A stretch of DNA of 64,000 bases from the NCBI RefSeq assembly GCF_963678635.1, contig NC_087067.1:38535682-38599681 (forward strand). The letters are read 5' to 3'. The notes under the pieces are model-generated. The model was not told where the DNA came from. It made no database searches and worked only from the letters and a program-made list of their open reading frames with translations. Each line of letters opens with the position of its first letter. Position 1 is the stretch's first letter. This stretch comes from Symsagittifera roscoffensis. Its lineage: Eukaryota; Xenacoelomorpha; Acoela; Convolutidae. Both the position numbers and the translations under genes were made by a program. Shown here one piece after another: positions 58,585 through 64,000 of the stretch.

Positions 58585-59480
58585 AAGGATATGTAGATGA
58601 TTTTTTAATGGCTGTTAAAGGCGACACGAGAGTGGTATTGGCAGCTGCCAACAAATTGCACCCTAACTTGCATTACACACTTGAAACACCAGATGACAAA
58701 GGTGACTTGACTTTTTTAGACATTTATATCAATATAGATGGCAACAGGCAAGTTAAATGTAGATGGTACCAAAAACCAACGGATACTGGCACGCTTCTGA
58801 ACTTCAGAAGTTGCGCACCATTGCAGTTTAAGAGAAATATAAAGAGGGTACTGTGCACACGATTTATAGGAGCCCATCTACATGGTAACTTCACTAAGAA
58901 GCACTGGTGATCAATATACGGCAATGGAAGGTAAATCAGTACCCAGAGTAGTGGTCATCCAAAGATGAGTCGGAAAGCTGAGTCGGAAGCAAAATCAATA
59001 TCAACTAAGACAGAAACTCGGGCAACCAATGACAAGCGAGGCGAGAAACCCCCAATGCTCGAGCTTCTATTTCGAGGAAATCAACGTCAACTGTTTTCAA
59101 ACAAGGTGCGGAGCATCAGCAACGCACAAATTGTGTGTAAATCCCGGATATCGAAAACTGCTCTTCTCTCTTATCAGTCGTCATTCTCCTGTGATCTGAA
59201 TTACATTATGGTCTACAAACTGTCTTGTTGTAGATGTAATTCCCCCTATGTTCGACATTTGGCCACAAGGATTGAGGAACACAAAAAAAAAGACTCGCCC
59301 GTAGGCATTCGCATACGTCAGTGTGGGGAGGAAGCGACCACAGCACAATTGAATTGGGAGGCAATAGATCATTCAAACAACGCAATGAAACTCTTAACAT
59401 TGGAAGCGCTGCCCATTACGAAGTTGAGGCCAGAGATCAACACGCGGGATGAGTTCAGGATTATGGAGCTATCACTTTGA
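58585..59480 (+). mobile_element. Penelope-like retroelement, 5'-truncated (RT end plus GIY-YIG remnant)
   Basis: The first frame (58585-58910) begins at the RT catalytic 'GYVDDFLMAV' and runs through 'LTFLDIYINIDG', 'QKPTDTGTLLNF', 'CAPLQFKRN', matching the RT end of Penelope-like elements. After a stop, 58965-59480 gives the connector 'RSISNAQIV' and the C-terminal nuclease region 'VYKLSCCRCNSPYVRHLATR', 'EEHKKKDSPV', 'LLTLEALPITKLRPEINTRD'. The part of the GIY-YIG core between 'YV' and 'HL' seems shortened. Inactive. Confidence 0.75.
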
Positions 59481-60187
59481 TTTTTGTCCAAAAATATTTT
59501 TGGCTCAGAATATCGAACGTGTCAATCGAAAAGGTAGTGTAAGAAAACGCTAAGTAAGGTTTAAAATCTGAAAAAATTTAGCAAAAGTGAAGGCTACAAA
59601 ATTCTTACGTAATGTAATCATACTAAAATTTGATTGGTGGAAAGATTTTATTTTTTGTTTACAGCCTTTCATTATCTCTTTATGATGTTTTAACGTCTCT
59701 AAATAATTTTTTATCAATTTTATTAACATGACGATAGACATAGTATCGAAGACGTTCGAATTCACATTTAATGATTTTTCCTAATTGTCCTGTCGGCTTG
59801 AACTCTGAGAGTCGGAGATGTATTGTTCAGTGGTCGAGCGGATTCGATTCAGTGTAATCAGTGACAGCAGTTTGCGGATTGATGGAAACAGTTTAACTGG
59901 TCAGAGGTTCTTGACGATTCCCTTCTTTTTTTTCGGGTTTCTGGAGGGGAACCAGGATTCCGTGTCCAAGCTTCAGGTCGGTGTGCTGCTCGAATGCACC
60001 GTCCAGTATGCTGGTCACGCGTGTTACTAGGATATCTGGTCCGTATCTGTCAGTCTTCTATAGGGACTTTATCTACTATCCGTCGATGTAAAGTTTCCAG
60101 GCGAATGTTACATCAGACAAGAAATATTCTCAGCGAGAAAGTTGGGTAATCAGTGTGAGTTTTTAAAATTCAGCTCGATTGTTTCTT

Positions 60188-60189
60188 AT

Positions 60190-60266
<77 letters not shown>

Positions 60267-60268
60267 AA
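60188..60268. repeat. (TAC)n microsatellite, about 26 units
   Basis: Uninterrupted 'tactactac' run. Read on the minus strand it is a (TAG)n tail directly after 'gggaataaagtcttttag', i.e. the 3' end of the neighbouring LINE. Confidence 0.9.
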
Positions 60269-61600
60269 AGACTTTATTCCCTGATAATGGGCAATGACAA
60301 AATAAAAAAGTAAAAACAGCACTAAGCGCGACAAGTCGCGCATTTACACTTTTAAAGAAAGGAACATGAAGAGTTCAAACTAAAATCCGTCAGTTTGTTG
60401 AATAACAGTGTTGCTGGAAGTTTTTTTTCACAGTTGATGGGTTCTGCAACAGGTTGATCCCCGTTCCTTAAACATAGTTTGCGTTCTCCACACTCCGATA
60501 AAAATAGCTTCCCCATGAGGTGATCTTGCGGACTTTCGGTAGCGCAAACACAGTTCTATCGCTGGACCGATTACCCGCTCGTGAGTAAAAAAAGGAAACA
60601 TGATTTAAAATTTTAAAATCATAACGGTTTTGCAGAAGTTTACTGAAAAGAACAAGGTCGTTCGGGATAATTTGATAGCAAATGGCTAAAATACGTAAAG
60701 TCAAAAGGGCAGCAACATAATTATCTCTCCTAGAAACCCATTTTACAGCTTTCTTGTGAAGTTTTTCCATTTTTTGAGCAAAGTTCATTTGGGTTCCAGA
60801 CACATGAGTTATACAAAAGAATACTTTGAACACAGGCAACATAATTTCGTCTTCGTCGGGGCGCTAAAAGGAACAGTCCGTTTGATATAATAAAAGCTCC
60901 GCATGCTTTTGCCGTATTTATTATTGATATGGTTGTTCCAATTAAGGCCTGGACATAAATTGACACCCAAATCTTTAACCGAATTGGACATAGTTATGGC
61001 AGTATCATTAAGAAAAAACTAACTGTTTGTGACTTTTGTGAGTAACGAAGTTTTGCTGGGGTGAAAAGTTAAACTATTATCCTTGACCCAATTTGCAACT
61101 GAGCTAATATCATTTTGGAATAACTCTGGACTATACTTTGAGAAAAGCTTTAAATGCAAAAAGATAACAACTGGACGACTTCACACAATCAGGTAAATCA
61201 TTAATAAAAATTAAAAATAACAAAGGGCCCAAAATATTGCCCTGTGGTACACCACTGGGAACATCAGAACAGGATGAAAGAGAAGTATCTATGCGGACTC
61301 TCTGAGTGCGACCTGAAAAATACGAAGAAAACAACTCAATAAACGCATCATCAAAACCAAAAGCGCGTAGTTTGAATAACATTTTCTTGTGCGACACAGT
61401 GTCAAATGCTTTTTAAACATTAAAATAAACAGAATAATAATCAATAGTACCATCACAAGAGCTGTACACTTTATCAATGTAGTCTAAAAACTGAGTAAAC
61501 GTACTGCGCCGGCATCTAAAACCGTGCTGTGCAAGTAGTAGATGTTGGAGCTGATCAGGGGGGGGGGGGGGGGGGGGGACCCTGAAGACCCACATGTATT
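60190..61600 (-). mobile_element. Second non-LTR retrotransposon, 5'-truncated, defective
   Basis: From right to left: 'QHGFRCRRSTFTQFLDYIDK' (RT block), 'LFKLRAFGFDDAFIELFSSY', 'SGRTQRVRIDT', 'SGVPQGNILGPLLFLIFIND', then 'YLFA' where the catalytic FADD should be but the sequence jumps to another frame. Further on come 'DLGVNLCPGLNWNNHINN' and the C-terminal 'KLHKKAVKWVSRRDNY', followed by a stop, an AATAAA and the (TAG)n tail. The 5' end is lost at a G-run (61558-61578). Confidence 0.75.
61558..61578 (+). repeat. G21 homopolymer
   Basis: Twenty-one consecutive G. It marks the end of the recognisable LINE and is likely to be of uncertain length in the assembly. Confidence 0.9.
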
Positions 61601-61690
61601 AAGATAGGTAATAGAGCATCCGGTCTTCAAGCTATGTATTAAGATTGGGTATAGAGTCTACAATGTATTAAGATAGGGAATACCGATGGT
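61590..61690 (+). repeat. Short tandem repeat 'tgtattaagat(a/t)ggg'
   Basis: The motif occurs three times at about 61594, 61635 and 61662 with related spacers ('atagag.at', 'atagagtct'). Together with the T-rich 61700-62170 stretch, where I see no gene, it could belong to the end of the polymerase-bearing element. Confidence 0.45.
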
Positions 61691-62177
61691 AAGGTTTCAG
61701 TGTGATGGTAAGAGAAAGAGAAACGAAAATTTTTTGGTTTTTGTTAATTTTTTTCGCAAAGTTTTTGGCGCGCGTTATCTAATTGGGAACAGTTAATTGT
61801 TAATTACGTGTAGAATAAAGGTTATGTAGTTAGTTTTTTGGTGCATGGTATGTCAATGGTAAGAGTTTTTGTGCAAAAACTTGGAATTTTTATCAAAAAA
61901 ATTTTTTCGAAAAAATTCAAAACACGATAAGATTTTGTTTAATTTGATATAATAAAAATTTATTAGATACTTTTACTTTCTACCTATTTGAATCTATTCT
62001 GAACCTATAGAGACATCGAAAAAAAAATCGAATTTTTTGAGAGAAAAAAATTAAATTACAAAGAAAGTATATAAATCACTGCATCGTATAGTAAACTTAC
62101 TGCCATAATTTACATTTTATTATCATGAAACAATAATAATATGACATCGTATATAATTTAATACATCAGAAGGGTTC

Positions 62178-64000
62178 TTATAAATATAATGGTTTTGTAT
62201 GAATTCCAGCATCTTGCACTTGTCTTTTAGGATAAAAATAACTTAGTATTTTCTTTGTCAGTTCATATGTAGCAACCATATGATTTATAGTTCTGAATCC
62301 TCTATTAGTAGATGTTAAGTTGATAACTTCATCGAGTACTCACCTATACTTTGCTAAAGGTCCATCTCCAGAATCTTCTAGAACCCGCTTATTCAATCCT
62401 TTGCTGCTAAATTTGAATTTGTCTGACTTGTTGTCATAGCAATATGTCTTACTACATAAACAGAGCATTTCTGTGCACCTAAATTCTTCTTTGAAAAGTC
62501 CCGGCTCCCGCTTATTATGTTTATTATGGATACTACAACACGTTCGAGGAAAGAAATTAGATTTTGCATCCGCCTTGAAGGAATTTCTGCAATCACTCTC
62601 CCTCATTTTTTCCCAAGCAGCTCTCTTATCCGGTTGGATGCAATCGTACAAATTTTCTTCTGCAAGTGCCAAGTAAAATGAGTCTGTATTCATCTCCAAC
62701 TCTTCAAATTTATTCACATCACAGAACTTGTCAAAGAAGTTATAGTAGAGTTCCAACATTCTCAATTTTGCATACTGAAGTATGAAAAAACCAACAATGA
62801 TGGGTTCTCTGTGCTCAATGGTTGACTTCAATAACTCCACCTCATATAAGTCCTTCTCAACTGTGTTAAGTCTTTTAAACAGTGGTTCATTGATTGCCTT
62901 ATGAGTTTTTTCATCGTTGAGATATTTTGTGATTGTATGTCTCGATCTATCCATGATCTGATATCCATAGGAGGAATTGCCCAAGAGCTTCATTGTTTCT
63001 GCTACAACTCCTGACAAAGGGTTTTCATCTCCTTCTCTTCTTGCATCAACCACCGATTGAACGAAATTATTGAAACACTTCCGAGGAGAATATTGAAGCA
63101 ATCGGTAAATTTTGGTGCACTGTAATCCAAGTTCCATATAAAAGTTGAAGAGAGGAGTTATAACTGTTCCATTTTCCAGCTTGAAACTAGATATCAGCAT
63201 TCTCTGAGGATGCTTTAACATTTCGTTCTCGATCGCATAGTTTTTCATGTAATCTCCAATATCATCTCTTCCGACCTCAGTATTTTTGAAAATTGGAGGA
63301 AAATTCGCAAATTTCGATTTCAGTTCATCTGGAACAACTAAGTCACACTGAACGTAACCAAAAAGAGATCCATCTTTTATCTTTGCTAGAAGAGAGTCTG
63401 TAGAAAGGGGTCTTTTGTTGGGAAAGAGGGTTCGAACATGATTTTTTATCTTGTCATTGGTTTTGAAATTTTGCCACCACTCACACTTCCACATTTCTTC
63501 AACTTTGTATCCTTTCTCTTGAATGTATTCTCGTCGCATATCATCCATTTCTCTCTCCTTGTTTCCTCGCTCGATATCCTGTTTTGTTAAGGAGGGACGA
63601 GCTTCTTGACAGGAACAGAAGTGGTAGTAACATCCCATTGCTTCGAATACTGTTTTACAGTGATCACAATTTTCTTCTGTTTTCCAGATGTAAAAAAGCT
63701 CTCAATTTTACATTCTGGTCTTGATTCTTGATAGAAAGATATGACCATATTCTCAAAGTTGCGAGTTCGATTATGTCTAGCCTTGAATTTTTGCATATCA
63801 GTGTCAAACTCCCATCTCGTATACAATCCTGTTGGCATATCTTGACACATTGAATAGGGGTAAAGCTGGCTTGCATCAATTCCAACGATTGATTTACAAA
63901 CATTTGATGAACTTCTGATGTATGTTTCATCAACTACAGCTTTTCGAGTGAACACAATCGAAGGCCCACAAGTCATGTCTTCTCGTATTTTTTCACACAA
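62178..64000 (-). pseudogene. Protein-primed family B DNA polymerase, Polinton/Maverick-like, decayed; runs off the window
   Basis: The 3' exonuclease side is beyond the edge; the polymerase domain is visible. Motif A 'IVGIDASQLYPYSM' (about 63870), motif B 'MKLLGNSSYGYQIMD' (about 62970), motif C 'EMNTDSFYLAL' (about 62690), and the conserved 'KFSSKGLNKRVLE' near the end. This is the organellar/viral PolB type carried by self-synthesising DNA transposons. Three defects: a one-base frame change near 63668-63676, just before a CxxC...CxC cysteine cluster; Asn in place of the first catalytic Asp of motif C; and an in-frame TGA at 62340-62342, after which the same frame continues for about 53 codons to a TAA at 62178. 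No integrase or capsid gene is in view. Confidence 0.8.

Noticed and set aside
60188-60268. Direct repeats that could be mistaken for a repeat array of the CRISPR kind
   Set aside because: Uninterrupted trinucleotide with no spacers, in a eukaryotic genome.

Overview
This is AT-rich eukaryotic DNA with genes split by introns and heavily loaded with repeats; it is almost certainly from an invertebrate animal. Exons are clearly more GC-rich than their T-rich surroundings, splice sites are GT-AG with one good GC-AG case, and the two gene families I recognise best are animal ones. I cannot name the phylum from the sequence alone. There are no operons, CRISPR arrays or convincing RNA genes. All gene models here are my own reading of splice sites and reading phase.

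Layout. 1-4.5 kb: tandem repeats, a 1.1 kb fold-back element and repeat debris. 4.5-5.9 kb (+): a three-exon gene for a small four-pass membrane protein resembling TMEM72. 9.1-39.9 kb (+): a Diaphanous-type formin, 24 coding exons in the main model and about 1347 residues, in which every exon-exon phase agrees from end to end. Its introns are packed with repeats, a 76-bp minisatellite, a 1375-bp tandem duplication and tRNA-related SINEs. It has two separate proline-rich FH1 exons with the same acceptor phase (20.1 kb and 26.9 kb); only the second connects in phase to FH2. 40.9-54.8 kb (+): scattered exons of a probable C2H2 zinc-finger gene, incompletely modelled, among inverted repeats and duplications. 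56-64 kb: a graveyard of mobile elements, namely two non-LTR retrotransposons (-), Penelope-like fragments (+), and at the right edge a decayed protein-primed family B DNA polymerase (-), as in Polinton/Maverick elements.

How the genes act: the formin is expected to be held off by contact between its N-terminal DID and C-terminal DAD, released by a Rho GTPase, and then to use FH1 (profilin-actin recruitment) and FH2 (dimeric barbed-end elongation) to build actin filaments. The other genes show no functional link to it.

The observations most worth a second look are the duplicated FH1 exon; a 340-bp terminal-inverted-repeat element with a 9-bp target duplication whose empty site is preserved in the opposite arm of a larger inverted repeat; a repeat family whose 3' end lies directly at splice acceptors; and a SINE-like family with a terminal hairpin that shows a compensatory base change.
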